DNA of 64,000 nt from Saccharothrix sp. S26 (lineage in GTDB: Bacteria; Actinomycetota; Actinomycetes; Mycobacteriales; Pseudonocardiaceae), in NCBI RefSeq assembly GCF_021390395.1, contig NZ_JAJUWT010000014.1, positions 124,001 through 188,000 of the forward strand, written 5' to 3'. Numbering within the stretch: the first letter of the stretch is position 1; the number at the start of each line of letters is the position of its first letter. This document shows, piece after piece, positions 26,825-35,796 of the stretch. The notes below the pieces were generated by a model. It made no database searches and was not told the origin of the DNA. It worked only from the letters and a program-made list of their open reading frames with translations. Both the position numbers and the translations under genes were made by a program.

Positions 26825-27478
26825 CTAGCGGCGGCGCGACCGCGAGCGCTTGTCCTCGGTGGGCGCGTCGGTCGGGCGGGGCGTGATCCGGAGCCCTTCG
26901 ACGACGCGGACGATCGTGCGTTCGACCTCGGCGCTGGCCTTGCGGGGGTCGGACGAGCCGGCGATGGTGCTCGCGCCCGCGGACAGCGCGCCGAAGAGCA
27001 GCCGGCTCATGGTCTCGACGGGCAGTTGTTCGAGCTCGCCGGAGGTGACCAGGACCTCGATCGTGGAGCGCAGCAGGCCGTAGCTGAAGTGCTCCTCGGC
27101 TTCGCGCCAGCGCTCCCAGCCCATCACGACCGGGGCTTCGTGGATGACGATCCGCTGGTAGGCGGGCTCCAAGCAGACCCGCACGTACGCGCGCAGGCCC
27201 GCGATGGCGGTCTCCCACGGGTCGCCGGGCGCGCTGACGATCTCGCCGAGCTTCTCGATGAACTTCGTCTCGATCGAGTCGAAGGCCGCCTCGAACAACG
27301 CCTGCTTGCCGCTGAAGTGGTGGTAGAGCGCGCCCTTGGTCAGCCGCGCCCGCTTGGCCACCTCGTCCAGCGAGGTGCCCGCGTACCCGCGTTTGGTGAA
27401 CAGCTCCACGGCGCTGTCCACCAACGCCTGCCGCGTCGACTCCGAGTAGTCCAACCGCCTCGACCGCACTGTCACCAC
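26825..27478 (-). CDS. TetR-family transcriptional regulator
   Basis: A regulator of about 217 residues. The N-terminal TetR helix-turn-helix is clear: RQALVDSAVELFTKRGYAG, then TSLDEVAKRARLTKGALYHHF. The C-terminal ligand domain is TetR_C-like, and the last 25 residues are Arg/Lys/Asp-rich. Start choices are GTG 27478, 27475 or 27469. Two palindromes of the form CATACCGnCGGTAyG lie between it and the divergent gene at 27601, the classic arrangement for self-repression and control of the neighbour. The ligand is unknown. Confidence 0.88.
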   Translation of the reverse strand: MVTVRSRRLDYSESTRQALVDSAVELFTKRGYAGTSLDEVAKRARLTKGALYHHFSGKQALFEAAFDSIETKFIEKLGEIVSAPGDPWETAIAGLRAYVRVCLEPAYQRIVIHEAPVVMGWERWREAEEHFSYGLLRSTIEVLVTSGELEQLPVETMSRLLFGALSAGASTIAGSSDPRKASAEVERTIVRVVEGLRITPRPTDAPTEDKRSRSRRR

Positions 27479-27494
27479 GTTCACAACCGTACGA

Positions 27495-27551
27495 CATACC
27501 GACGGTACGTACTCGTGGTATGTTCGCCTCATCGGCCATACCGGCGGTATG
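27495..27551. promoter_or_regulatory. Two TetR-type operator palindromes
   Basis: CATACCGACGGTACG (27495-27509) and CATACCGGCGGTATG (27537-27551) are 15-base palindromes centred 42 bases apart, about four helical turns. They lie between the divergent TetR gene and the 152-residue gene. A TATGTT -10-like element sits between them. Confidence 0.7.
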
Positions 27552-27600
27552 CGAAAGACCTGAGGTATGACGCCGGTCACCACGAGAGGAGGGCGTGATC

Positions 27601-28059
27601 ATGAGTTGGTCCGACTTCTACCGACGGCGCGACGCTCTGGACGCCGTGCTCCGCGCCGCGGCGGGGAACCCCGCGGCACCCCTGACCTTCGACCGCGACG
27701 CGTTCGCCACCGAGGACGAGCTGATCCTGGCGCTGCACTACCGCTGGATGCAGCAGCTCACCGGACGGCTCGGCGCGGCCCTGGAGGACAGCGACGACGA
27801 CCGGGTCGAGACCGTCGCCCGCACGTGGCGCGCGCTCGCCGCCGAGCAGCCGGTGCTGCGCGCGGTGCTCGACGCGCACCTGACCGACACCGAGGCCATC
27901 GAGCGCGAGCAGCGGATGCTGGCGCTGACGGCGGGCCTGGCGGAGCTGTCCGAGCCGAGCGCGGAGATCGCCCGCGTCGGCGCGGCGTTCGCGAACCTGG
28001 TCCGCACCCGGCCGGGTGTCGTGCCGGGCAGGCACCGCAGGCTCGCCAAGAGCGCCTGA
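27601..28059 (+). CDS. Hypothetical protein, predicted TetR target
   Basis: A 152-residue, all-helical soluble protein (MSWSDFYRRRDALDAVLRAA onward) with no signal peptide or recognised domain. A GAGGAGGG ribosome site is seven bases before ATG 27601. The two TetR-type palindromes upstream make it the probable regulated gene, possibly together with the SDR 21 bases downstream. Function unknown. Confidence 0.7.
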   Translation: MSWSDFYRRRDALDAVLRAAAGNPAAPLTFDRDAFATEDELILALHYRWMQQLTGRLGAALEDSDDDRVETVARTWRALAAEQPVLRAVLDAHLTDTEAIEREQRMLALTAGLAELSEPSAEIARVGAAFANLVRTRPGVVPGRHRRLAKSA

Positions 28060-28080
28060 TCGCCTGGTAGGTATTGACCC

Positions 28081-29022
28081 ATGCCGAAGTGGATCGCCCG
28101 GAAGTGGGACACCGCGGACATCCTCGACCAGAGCGGGCGCACCGCGCTGGTCACCGGGGCCAACTCGGGCCTGGGCCTGCGCACCGCGCAGGTGTTGGCC
28201 GACAAGGGCGCGCACGTCCTGCTGGCCTGCCGCTCCCCGGAACGCGGGCAGCGGGCGCTGGACAGCGTGCTCGCCACCGGCGGCAAGGCCGAGCTGGTGC
28301 GGCTGGACCTGGCCGACCTGTCGTCGGTGCGGGAGGCCGCGGCACGGGTGCGTGACCGCACCGGTGACGCGCTGGACGTGCTGGTCAACAACGCGGGCGT
28401 GATGGCGGTGCCGCTGGGGCGCACCGCCGACGGCTTCGAGCTGCAGTTCGGCACCAACCACCTCGGCCACGCCGCGCTGACGTGGCTGCTGATGCCCGCC
28501 TTGCGCACGCGGCCGGGCGCGCGGGTGGTCACCGTGTCGAGCCTGCTCCACCAGATCGGCCGGGTGGACCTGGCCGACCCGAACTACGAGGTGCGCCGGT
28601 ACTCGGCCTGGGGCGCGTACGGGCAGTCCAAGCTGGCGAACCTGCTGTTCGCCAGGGAGCTGGCCCGGCGCACGCGGACCGCGGGCGTGGACGTGACGTC
28701 CGTCGCCGCCCACCCCGGCGCGACCGCCACCGAGCTGAGCGCCAACATGGCCCGGGCCAGGCGCAACCCGCTGCTCGGGCTCGGCACGAGGATCAGCGAC
28801 CTGTTCTCGCAGTCGGTCGAGGTCGGGGCGTTGCCGCAGCTCTACGCGGCCACGTCGCCGGACGTCGAACCGGGCGGCTACTACGGGCCGGACGGGTTCC
28901 GCGAGACGCGCGGCCACCCCGCGCCGGCGAAGTCCACCGCGGCCTCCCGCGACCAGCTCGCGGCCAGCCGGTTGTGGGACTTGACGGCCGAGCTCACGGG
29001 CGTCGCGCCCAACCCCTCGTGA
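28081..29022 (+). CDS. Short-chain dehydrogenase/reductase (retinol dehydrogenase-like)
   Basis: A 313-residue classical-type SDR. The NAD(P) motif TGANSGLG is at residues 25-32, NNAGV is present, and the catalytic Tyr180 and Lys184 are in YGQSK. The N-terminal WIARKWDTADI stretch and the length resemble the retinol dehydrogenase / protochlorophyllide-reductase-like branch common in actinobacteria. The substrate is unknown. It is probably in the operon of the upstream gene and thus under the TetR regulator. It ends 15 bases before lipA. Confidence 0.88.
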   Translation: MPKWIARKWDTADILDQSGRTALVTGANSGLGLRTAQVLADKGAHVLLACRSPERGQRALDSVLATGGKAELVRLDLADLSSVREAAARVRDRTGDALDVLVNNAGVMAVPLGRTADGFELQFGTNHLGHAALTWLLMPALRTRPGARVVTVSSLLHQIGRVDLADPNYEVRRYSAWGAYGQSKLANLLFARELARRTRTAGVDVTSVAAHPGATATELSANMARARRNPLLGLGTRISDLFSQSVEVGALPQLYAATSPDVEPGGYYGPDGFRETRGHPAPAKSTAASRDQLAASRLWDLTAELTGVAPNPS

Positions 29023-29037
29023 CGTAGGGTTGAGGTC

Positions 29038-30042
29038 GTGACCGTCGTACCTGAAGGTCGGAAGCTGCTGCGGCTGGAAGTCCGCAACAGCCAAACGCCC
29101 ATCGAGAAGAAGCCCTCGTGGATCAAGACCAAGGCGAAGATGGGCCCCGAGTACCGGGAGCTCAAGGGCCTGGTCAAACGCGAGGGCCTGCACACGGTGT
29201 GCGAAGAGGCCGGTTGTCCCAACATCTACGAGTGCTGGGAAGACCGGGAGGCCACCTTCCTGATCGGTGGCGAGCAGTGCACCCGACGCTGCGACTTCTG
29301 CCAGATCGACACCGGCAAGCCCGCCGACCTCGACCGCGATGAACCGCGTCGGGTGGCGGAGTCGGTGCAGGCCATGGGCCTGCGCTACTCGACCGTGACC
29401 GGCGTGGCCCGCGACGACCTGGAGGACGGCGGCGCGTGGCTGTACGCCGAGACCGTCCGCCAGATCCACGCGATGAACCCGGGCACCGGCGTCGAGCTGC
29501 TGATCCCCGACTTCAACGCGGTGCCCGAGCAGTTGGCCGAGGTGTTCTCGTCGCGGCCCGAGGTGCTGGCGCACAACCTGGAGACCGTGCCGCGCATCTT
29601 CAAGCGCATCCGGCCGGCGTTCCGCTACGAGCGGTCGCTGGAGGTCATCACCGCCGCCCGCGAGGCCGGGCTGGTGACCAAGTCCAACCTGATCCTGGGC
29701 ATGGGCGAGACGCCGGACGAGGTCACCGAGGCGTTGAGCGACCTGCACGACGCGGGCTGCGAGATCATCACCATCACGCAGTACCTGCGGCCCTCGCCCC
29801 GGCACCACCCCGTGGAGCGCTGGGTCAAGCCGGAGGAGTTCGTGACGCACAAGGAGACCGCCGAGCGGATCGGCTTCTCCGGCGTCATGGCCGGTCCCCT
29901 GGTCCGCTCGTCCTACCGCGCCGGCCGGCTGTACGCGCAGGCCGTGCAGAAGCGCGGCGACGTGCTGCCGGAAGAGCTGCGCCACCTGCTGGAGGCCGGC
30001 GGCGCGGCGCAGGAGATCACCTCGCTGCTGTCGGCTCGCTGA
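29038..30042 (+). CDS. lipA: Lipoyl synthase
   Basis: A radical SAM enzyme that inserts two sulfurs into octanoylated E2 and GcvH domains. Both 4Fe-4S sites are present: the auxiliary cluster Cys55, Cys60, Cys66 ([12 protein letters not shown]) and the radical SAM cluster Cys81, Cys85, Cys88 (CTRRCDFC). The length, 334 residues, is normal. It starts at GTG 29038. It completes the lipoate pathway begun by lipB. Its last 26 bases overlap the convergent saccharopine dehydrogenase-like gene. Confidence 0.96.
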   Translation: MTVVPEGRKLLRLEVRNSQTPIEKKPSWIKTKAKMGPEYRELKGLVKREGLHTVCEEAGCPNIYECWEDREATFLIGGEQCTRRCDFCQIDTGKPADLDRDEPRRVAESVQAMGLRYSTVTGVARDDLEDGGAWLYAETVRQIHAMNPGTGVELLIPDFNAVPEQLAEVFSSRPEVLAHNLETVPRIFKRIRPAFRYERSLEVITAAREAGLVTKSNLILGMGETPDEVTEALSDLHDAGCEIITITQYLRPSPRHHPVERWVKPEEFVTHKETAERIGFSGVMAGPLVRSSYRAGRLYAQAVQKRGDVLPEELRHLLEAGGAAQEITSLLSAR

Positions 30043-31048
30043 CCACCACGCCGTCCAGCGCACGGACGTAGTCGGCTCCGAAGGCGCTGGACGGCGTGTG
30101 CGCGCCCGGCGCCGTGTCGGCCAGGCGTTGGACGGCCTTGACGACGGAGTCGGCGGTGAGGTCGTAGGCGTTGGGTCCGGTGAGCGCGGCCCGCATCCGG
30201 TTGCCGTCGTCGTCCCATGCCTCGCCGAAGACCTCGCAGCGGGTCTTGGCCCTGGTCGCGGCGCTCGGGCCGCCGATGCGCCGGGCCAGCGCCTTGCCGA
30301 GCCGTTGGGCGGATTTGGTGCGCAGGATCGGCGCGGTGAGCGGTTGGAGGCGGCCCAGCGCGCCCGGGATCGTGGTGAACGTCGTGACGTTCGGGATGCC
30401 GGTGGACCGGTAGGCGGTGCTCACGTCGCCCCACGGGATCGCGCCGACGTCCCTCGGGCGGTCGCGGAAGTGCGCCGTGCGCCGGCGGTGGCCGAGCGGG
30501 ACGGCGCGGATCCGGCCGTCCACGCGTGCCCGTCCCCCGCCGCCCGAGCCCTCGACGGCCGTGAGCGCCGTGCCCGCGCTGGCGCCGCCCTGGACCACGA
30601 ACGCGAGGTCGAGGTGCGTGGCCGTGGGCAGGGCGGCGTGCAGCATGGCGGCGAGGCAGTCGGTCGGCACGACGTCGAACCCGGCCCCGGGCAGGAGCAC
30701 CACGCCCGCGCGCCGCGCGTCCTCGTCCCGCCGGCTGACGGCCTCGAAGACGTCGATCTCGCCGGTGATGTCGACGTAGTGCGTCCCCGACGCCAGGCAG
30801 GCGTCCACCATCGGCCCCGAGGTCGACGAGAACGGCCCGGCGCAGTGGGCGACCGCGTCCACGTCCGCCAGCGCGTCCGTCGCGTCTTGGAGCCCGAAGA
30901 CCCGGTGCTCCAGGCCCAGCCGTTCGGCCAGGGGACGCACCTTCGCCGCGTCACGCCCGGCGAGCACCGGCCGCAGCCCGCGCCGCACCGCCAGTTCCGC
31001 GACGAGCGTGCCGGTGTACCCGTAAGCGCCGTAGACCATCCACCTCAT
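30017..31048 (-). CDS. Saccharopine dehydrogenase-family NAD(P)-binding protein
   Basis: A 343-residue oxidoreductase. The N-terminal [18 protein letters not shown] is the Rossmann motif of the saccharopine dehydrogenase / trans-acting enoyl reductase family, and YVDITGE plus [16 protein letters not shown] are the next family blocks. Relatives act on saccharopine or as enoyl reductases for polyketides; the sequence alone does not decide. The 3' end overlaps that of lipA. The start ATG 31048 is 24 bases from the stop of the small membrane gene upstream. Confidence 0.85.
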   Translation of the reverse strand: MRWMVYGAYGYTGTLVAELAVRRGLRPVLAGRDAAKVRPLAERLGLEHRVFGLQDATDALADVDAVAHCAGPFSSTSGPMVDACLASGTHYVDITGEIDVFEAVSRRDEDARRAGVVLLPGAGFDVVPTDCLAAMLHAALPTATHLDLAFVVQGGASAGTALTAVEGSGGGGRARVDGRIRAVPLGHRRRTAHFRDRPRDVGAIPWGDVSTAYRSTGIPNVTTFTTIPGALGRLQPLTAPILRTKSAQRLGKALARRIGGPSAATRAKTRCEVFGEAWDDDGNRMRAALTGPNAYDLTADSVVKAVQRLADTAPGAHTPSSAFGADYVRALDGVVVSEPTAAR

Positions 31049-31072
31049 GGGGTAGAAGCTACTCGCAGGTAG

Positions 31073-31363
31073 CTACCTGGACGACCTGCGCCGCACCACG
31101 ACGCTCGCGGCCACGCACAGCAGGCCCACGACGGTGACCGGAGCGGCCCACGCCAACCGCTCCATCCGCAACCGGCCGCAGATCTCGACGAACGCGGCGC
31201 CCTCCGCCTCGACGGTCACCTCGTCGAACCCCATGCCGACGCTGTTCCCGCAGGGCACCGCGACGCCCTCCGGCGAGTCCGCGGACAGGGGCAGCAACAT
31301 GATCAGCAACCCGGCCAGGAAGAACGCGACACCGACCACCGCGGCGACCGTCCTGGGCGACAT
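31073..31363 (-). CDS. Small two-helix membrane protein
   Basis: A 96-residue protein with transmembrane segments at about 6-27 and 70-89. The roughly 40-residue loop between them contains two cysteines (PCGNS and EICGR) and may be extracytoplasmic. The C-terminus is Arg-rich (VVRRRSSR), consistent with both ends in the cytoplasm. No family is recognised. It lies just upstream of the saccharopine dehydrogenase-like gene and may be co-transcribed. Confidence 0.6.
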   Translation of the reverse strand: MSPRTVAAVVGVAFFLAGLLIMLLPLSADSPEGVAVPCGNSVGMGFDEVTVEAEGAAFVEICGRLRMERLAWAAPVTVVGLLCVAASVVVRRRSSR

Positions 31364-31806
31364 GCGAGGAAGTTACGTCTTCGACCGGTCCGGGCATAGG
31401 GGGATGTCACATACGGGGATCCGGTTAGCAGCCCCTAATGGGCCATCCGGACTACTCGGGGTGAGCGGACGCCCTTGTGCGCCGAGCGGTCCGCCTGCCG
31501 TCCACTCCGACCAGCCGCCCTGGTCAGGCCCCGTGCCGCGCGGCCCGTTCCGGGAACGGCGAGCAGCCGGACAACGCGACAACCACTCGATCGAGCGACT
31601 TGCTACCGGGTGACCGCCACCCGATCCGCGCAACGCCGCACCCGAGCGTGCCGGGATCGACGTCTTCGCACCTCGTCGAGGCCGCCCGCCGCTGGGCTCA
31701 GGCCGTCCTCCGCTCGCCGACCGACCGGGCCGCACCGGCTGCGCGCGCGCCATGATCACTGCACCGACCAGGGCCCCGCCACCCGCAGAAGGAGTTCGAG
31801 TCCGTC
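31364..31806. other. 443-base region without a convincing gene
   Basis: Several reading frames are open here on both strands, but their translations are Arg/Pro/Ala-rich and match no domain. I see no tRNA, clear promoter or strong hairpin. The last 15 bases contain the ribosome site of the gene at 31807. Confidence 0.5.
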
Positions 31807-32235
31807 GTGGACACCATCGAAGACGATTGCCTGCTCAACGCCCTGGACCGTCGACTGGCGGCAGCCCTCGGCGGCAGCACCCGGTTCGGCGCGCTGGCCC
31901 TGCGCTGGCCCGCCGCCGCCGCGCCCCGGGCCGCCGAGACGGTCGCGTTCCGCACCAACGACGTCGGCGGACACGGCCCGATCACCCTCGACCGGACCCT
32001 GGACGTCGAGGTCGTCACCGCCCGCTTCGCCAAGATCCCCGAGTTCGCCCGCACCGACGAGCTGAAGCAGTCCCGCCTGATCCCGTGCGCCGACCACGAC
32101 CTCGAAGTGCTGCTCACCCCACCGATCCCGATGGACCGCTGGATCGCGTTCGAGATCACCGTCGCCGGCCACACCTACCGCCTGCACGAGGGCCGTTGGC
32201 GCGAACTGCGCGAGAACTGCGGCCACGCCGCCTGA
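31807..32235 (+). CDS. Hypothetical protein
   Basis: A 142-residue soluble protein starting GTG 31807, with GAAGGAG about a dozen bases upstream. The C-terminal half, WIAFEITVAGHTYRLHEGRWREL, has a strand-turn-strand pattern ending in tryptophans. Two Cys residues are too dispersed to suggest a metal site. No family is recognised. It lies at the edge of an accessory region with broken genes, and its codon use is normal for the window. Confidence 0.55.
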   Translation: MDTIEDDCLLNALDRRLAAALGGSTRFGALALRWPAAAAPRAAETVAFRTNDVGGHGPITLDRTLDVEVVTARFAKIPEFARTDELKQSRLIPCADHDLEVLLTPPIPMDRWIAFEITVAGHTYRLHEGRWRELRENCGHAA

Positions 32236-32360
32236 CCACCACCCGCCGGTGGCTCTACGGCGAGCACGACGTCGTGAGCGCGAAACGTGCCGGCCGGCGT
32301 TGATCGCGAACACCTGATCAGGCGACGGACTTCACCACCCGCCGGTGATTCGATGGCATC

Positions 32361-32969
32361 GTGCGATCAGCCGACCCCGTGCCGCTCGTCGTGTTCGTCG
32401 TCGGAGCGCCGGGAACGGGCAAGAGCACGGTGGTCCGACATCTCGCCGAGCACCTGCGGTGCGTGGAGTTCCTGAGCGGCGAAGTGCTGCGGCGCACCGC
32501 CGAGGAGGACACCGAGATCGGACGTGCCGTCGCCGACCGGTTGTCCCGCGACGAGACGATGCCGGTGGCGCTGTACTGCCGGATCGTGCGGCGCGAACTC
32601 GGCCGCGGTCGGCACGCCGGCCTCGTCTTCGACGGGTTCCCCCGCACGCTCGAGCAGTGCCTGGCCATCCCCGCCGTGCTCGACGCCGCCGGGATGCCGG
32701 GTGCGGAGGTGCTCGGCTTGAGCCTGCACGTGCCGCCGGCGGTGTCGATCGACCGCATCCGCCGCCGCAACGAGCGCGCCGAGGACACGGCGCACGAGGC
32801 CCGGACGCGGTTGAGGACGCACGCCCGGCGTGCGGCCGACATCGCGACGGCCTTCGCCGAGCGGTGGCCCTATGTCGAGGTGGACGCGACCGCCCGCGTC
32901 GATCGCGTGGTCCGAGCCGCCTTGGTTGCGCTCTCAAGGCAGGTCGAGCGTGTCGCGGAACGCGGCTGA
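32361..32969 (+). CDS. Adenylate kinase-like nucleoside monophosphate kinase
   Basis: A 202-residue P-loop kinase. VVGAPGTGKST is the Walker A loop, FLSGEVLRR fits the NMP-binding helix, and FDGFPRTLEQ is the adenylate kinase signature. A short LID like that of short adenylate kinases follows RRRNERAED. The genuine essential adk of actinobacteria lies with ribosomal genes, so this is likely a paralogue or a kinase with a different nucleotide. The 3' end overlaps the convergent phosphoribosyltransferase-like gene by 36 bases. Confidence 0.8.
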   Translation: MRSADPVPLVVFVVGAPGTGKSTVVRHLAEHLRCVEFLSGEVLRRTAEEDTEIGRAVADRLSRDETMPVALYCRIVRRELGRGRHAGLVFDGFPRTLEQCLAIPAVLDAAGMPGAEVLGLSLHVPPAVSIDRIRRRNERAEDTAHEARTRLRTHARRAADIATAFAERWPYVEVDATARVDRVVRAALVALSRQVERVAERG

Positions 32970-33773
32970 CTCACGCGCGAGCGAGCCGAGGTCGTCCGGT
33001 TCGCGGGCGAACGAGAACTCCGGGCTGTCCAACAAGCCGTGCGCGTGCGCTTCGAGCCAGGACAGCTCCCGGTATTTGTCCGGAGCCATGAACTGCGCGC
33101 CGAAGTCCCAACCGACGCCCGACACCTGCCGGTCACCGTAGAGCCGCCGTGCCCGATCGCGGTAGGCGTCCGAGGTGACGGTGTCGGGGTGGTTGAACGA
33201 CAGGTCGAACCCGTTGGAGCCCAAGCCGAACACGGCCAGGCCGTACAGGATCGTGCACTCGATCCCCAATCGGGCGCAGAACTCGGTGACCCTCCGCGCG
33301 CCCACCCCGCTGCCCGCGTACGACAGCAGGAACAGCCGCTCCAGCCGGTGCACCTGCCGGTACGCCTCGACAGCCGCGACCACCGTGGCACCGGACGCGA
33401 CGGTGTCACCGACGACGAGGCACGGCTTGCCGGCGTCGAACCGGGCGTACGAGACGTCGACCTTGGCGTCGTCCGCCACGACTTCGACCCTCGACGTGGC
33501 GACGAGGTTCGTCGGCAGGTTGATCTCGACGGAGTCGGCCGCGGCGCCGAGTTGGTACGCCAGTCCCTTGCTCAGGATCACGAGTTCGGCGGCGTCGGCG
33601 AGTTCGTCGGCCAAGTGGGCGAGGAACAGCCGGCTGGCCGCGAAGCAGGCCCTCCGGTAGGGCAGGCCGATCAACCCGCGTTCGAAGAGGATCCGCTCCA
33701 ACGGCTCGTTCTCCACGATGTGGAGGCCGGGCCCGACCGGGCGGGCCCGGCTCTCCCCCACGTCAGGGCGCAT
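32934..33773 (-). CDS. Phosphoribosyltransferase-like protein
   Basis: A 279-residue soluble protein whose centre contains CLVVGDTVASGATVVAA. This has the form of the PRPP-binding loop of type I phosphoribosyltransferases, except that the first of the two acidic residues is Gly. The rest shows alternating strands and helices, with GLGSNGFDLSF near the end. The missing acid may mean altered or lost PRPP binding. It starts 12 bases after the stop of the deoxyribosyltransferase-like gene, in a minus-strand operon with a nucleotide theme. Confidence 0.6.
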   Translation of the reverse strand: MRPDVGESRARPVGPGLHIVENEPLERILFERGLIGLPYRRACFAASRLFLAHLADELADAAELVILSKGLAYQLGAAADSVEINLPTNLVATSRVEVVADDAKVDVSYARFDAGKPCLVVGDTVASGATVVAAVEAYRQVHRLERLFLLSYAGSGVGARRVTEFCARLGIECTILYGLAVFGLGSNGFDLSFNHPDTVTSDAYRDRARRLYGDRQVSGVGWDFGAQFMAPDKYRELSWLEAHAHGLLDSPEFSFAREPDDLGSLARESAAFRDTLDLP

Positions 33774-33785
33774 CGCGGCGCGCCG

Positions 33786-34364
33786 TCACCGGTGGACGCC
33801 GAGCCGGTGCAGGGCGTCCAGCATGGGCTGGTCGCCGCCCAGCACGTGGTACCGGTACTCGTCGATCGACGCCCGCAGCCACGCCGGGGTGACGACGGGG
33901 TCGGGCGGGGCGGCCGGAAGCACGCGCAGCACCTCGCCCGCCTGGCTGAAGTCGTCCACGACCGCCAGCGCCAGCGAAGCGACGTGCGGGTGCACGTAGT
34001 CGCTGACCCGTGCCCCGCGGTACTCCAGGTGGTCCCGGCGGTACTTCGAGTTGCGCGGCGCCACCACGATCACCGGCGTCCGCAGCGCGGCCGCGGCGGC
34101 CATCTCCACACCGATGCCCAGGCCACGACGTTCACGCGCGTCGACGACCACGGCGGACGCCAGGAGGACCTGGTACATGTCCCGCCCGAACTGCCCCAGC
34201 ACGTTGGTCGGGTCGGTGATCGGGTCGTCCGGGTTGAGGAACACCACCTCCAGCGGGTGTGCCCCCTCCTGGACCTGCTTGCGCTCCACGTCGGTCCAGC
34301 ACAGCTTCCGCTCGTCGCCCTCGCCCTTCGCGATGGAGCCCGAGCAGTACACCGAAATGATCAT
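33786..34364 (-). CDS. Nucleoside 2-deoxyribosyltransferase-like protein
   Basis: A 192-residue protein with a Rossmann-like fold. VYCSGSIAKGEGDERK resembles the first phosphate- or base-binding loop of nucleoside deoxyribosyltransferases, LLASAVVVDA fits the second strand, and GLGIGVEMAAAAAL provides the expected nucleophilic glutamate before a helix. It may cleave or exchange N-glycosidic bonds of nucleosides, or be a nucleotide-binding relative. It begins 16 bases after the preceding gene stop in the same operon. Activity is inferred, not shown. Confidence 0.5.
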   Translation of the reverse strand: MIISVYCSGSIAKGEGDERKLCWTDVERKQVQEGAHPLEVVFLNPDDPITDPTNVLGQFGRDMYQVLLASAVVVDARERRGLGIGVEMAAAAALRTPVIVVAPRNSKYRRDHLEYRGARVSDYVHPHVASLALAVVDDFSQAGEVLRVLPAAPPDPVVTPAWLRASIDEYRYHVLGGDQPMLDALHRLGVHR

Positions 34365-34380
34365 CGATCTCCGGTTCCGG

Positions 34381-34860
34381 TCATTCGTACAGCGAATCCG
34401 CCGCGCTTCGGACCGCGGCCTCGGCCTGAGCCAGGGACTCCACCCGGGCCGGCCGGGAGGCGCGTGAGCGAACCACCGCCCGGCGCAGTCCTTCCATCCG
34501 GTCCGAGGACTGACTCGCCACGGCCACGGAGCCGAACTCGGGGTTGGACCGCAGGTGCACGAGCTCGGCCCACGAGGCGGTGACGTGCACGAACTCGGCC
34601 AACCCGAGCCAGTGGAGTGCGAGGTCCAACGCCCGCGCGGACACGGCGGAAACGCCCGGTTCCCGCTCCACGCCGCAGGACAGCCCGCCGAAGGGGAAGT
34701 CCCGCAGGATGAGGGCGTCGAGGTCGCGCAGGTAGCTCGACAGGTAGGAGCGCGAGACGAACCAGCCGATGCGGGCCAGTTCCTCGGGGTGCGGTCGGGC
34801 CGGGATCACCTGTGCCACGAACCTGGTGACGAACGCCTGCTCCCTCAGCCTCTCGGGCAC
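34381..34860 (-). CDS. C-terminal part of a gene interrupted by TGA (hypothetical)
   Basis: A 159-residue reading frame from GTG 34860. It is in the same frame as the gene at 34927-35499 and separated from it by a single TGA plus 22 sense codons whose translation (LAASLAGHWPSGHREPEREL) looks like ordinary protein. I read it as the C-terminal half of one protein of about 372 residues. Helical segments (LAQAEAAVRSAADSLYE) and GGLSCGVE are visible, but no family is recognised. Restart at GTG 34860 is possible. Confidence 0.5.
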   Translation of the reverse strand: MPERLREQAFVTRFVAQVIPARPHPEELARIGWFVSRSYLSSYLRDLDALILRDFPFGGLSCGVEREPGVSAVSARALDLALHWLGLAEFVHVTASWAELVHLRSNPEFGSVAVASQSSDRMEGLRRAVVRSRASRPARVESLAQAEAAVRSAADSLYE

Positions 34861-34926
34861 AGCTCGCAGCTCGCGCTCCGGCTCGCGGTGGCCGGACGGC
34901 CAGTGCCCGGCCAGGCTGGCCGCCAG

Positions 34927-35499
34927 TCAGGCCAGTTCACCGTCCCGGCTCAAGGCCGCGTCCCACCGGTGGGCGATGTGGTCGGCGGTGCAGCCCGCCC
35001 CTCGAGGGCTCCAGACCAGGTCTTGGGCCATCGCGAGCGACGTCGGCGTCACGTACGGGTTCTGCGGGTCCGCGCGGTACTCGGCGGCTTTCCGCTCGCC
35101 GTACCGCATCACGTCCTGCATCGGTGCGCAGTAGGCGACTTGCCGCAGCGAGACCAGTCCGCGCAGCCGCTCCAGGAGGCGGGGGATGCCCGGCACCTCG
35201 AACAGGTACGAGGCCGGCATGACCAGGTTCGCGTCGGTCGCGAGCACGGCGAGGCGCGTCGCGTACAACGCCTGCTCGGTGGTCAACTGCGGTTCGCCGC
35301 ACCGGGCTCGGAACCCGTAGCAGTGCAAGATCTCCGGGTTGAGGTACTGCACGAAAACCGGCCGATTCCGATCGTAGGCGGGACCGGCCGGCCGAACGCC
35401 GTTCAGGTGGATGTCTCGCCCCGCCACGTAGGCGTCGTGAAAACTCGCCACGACTTGCGTCTGCTTGTCGGACATCGACACCACCGAGGCGGCCACCAC
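34927..35499 (-). CDS. N-terminal part of a gene interrupted by TGA (hypothetical)
   Basis: A 190-residue soluble frame beginning GTG 35499 (an in-frame ATG at 35475 is an alternative start). It contains FHDAYVAGRDIHLNG and YLFEVPGIPRLLERLRG, and ends DGELA before TGA at 34927-34929. The frame continues open beyond the stop into the next feature. A CGA-to-TGA transition (Arg to stop) would explain the break, since ELARLAASLAGHW reads naturally. It is the first gene of the minus-strand operon with the deoxyribosyltransferase- and phosphoribosyltransferase-like genes. Family unknown. Confidence 0.5.
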   Translation of the reverse strand: MVAASVVSMSDKQTQVVASFHDAYVAGRDIHLNGVRPAGPAYDRNRPVFVQYLNPEILHCYGFRARCGEPQLTTEQALYATRLAVLATDANLVMPASYLFEVPGIPRLLERLRGLVSLRQVAYCAPMQDVMRYGERKAAEYRADPQNPYVTPTSLAMAQDLVWSPRGAGCTADHIAHRWDAALSRDGELA

Positions 35500-35796
35500 T
35501 CACCTCGGCACGATTCCCTGCGCGGACCAGAACCCCACGCCCCACCCCCGACCTGCTTGAACCGCGAGGTTAGCGACGCGACCGACCCAGAACTCCCGCA
35601 ATTATGGTGGAACCGCTACCACGCCACCCGAAAGAGTGCATCCATTCGACTAGACCGCGCCCGAGCCGCGATGGCCCGCGGAAAGGGAATTCCAGGCAAT
35701 GGAGCGACGGACTCGCACGAGGCCGCGGGCACGGAACGGCTCGCCGGTCACCTCCACACCCCCGACACGGCCTGCTCGCGGCCGCCGAGCAGGCGC

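Noticed and set aside
31477..31755. A 92-residue frame in the 31.4-31.8 kb gap
   Set aside because: Composition is Arg/Pro/Ser-rich noise and there is no ribosome site.
34927..34929. TGA as selenocysteine in the interrupted gene
   Set aside because: The residue context is an Ala/Leu helix, not a redox motif, and no convincing SECIS-like stem was seen after it; a CGA-to-TGA change is simpler.
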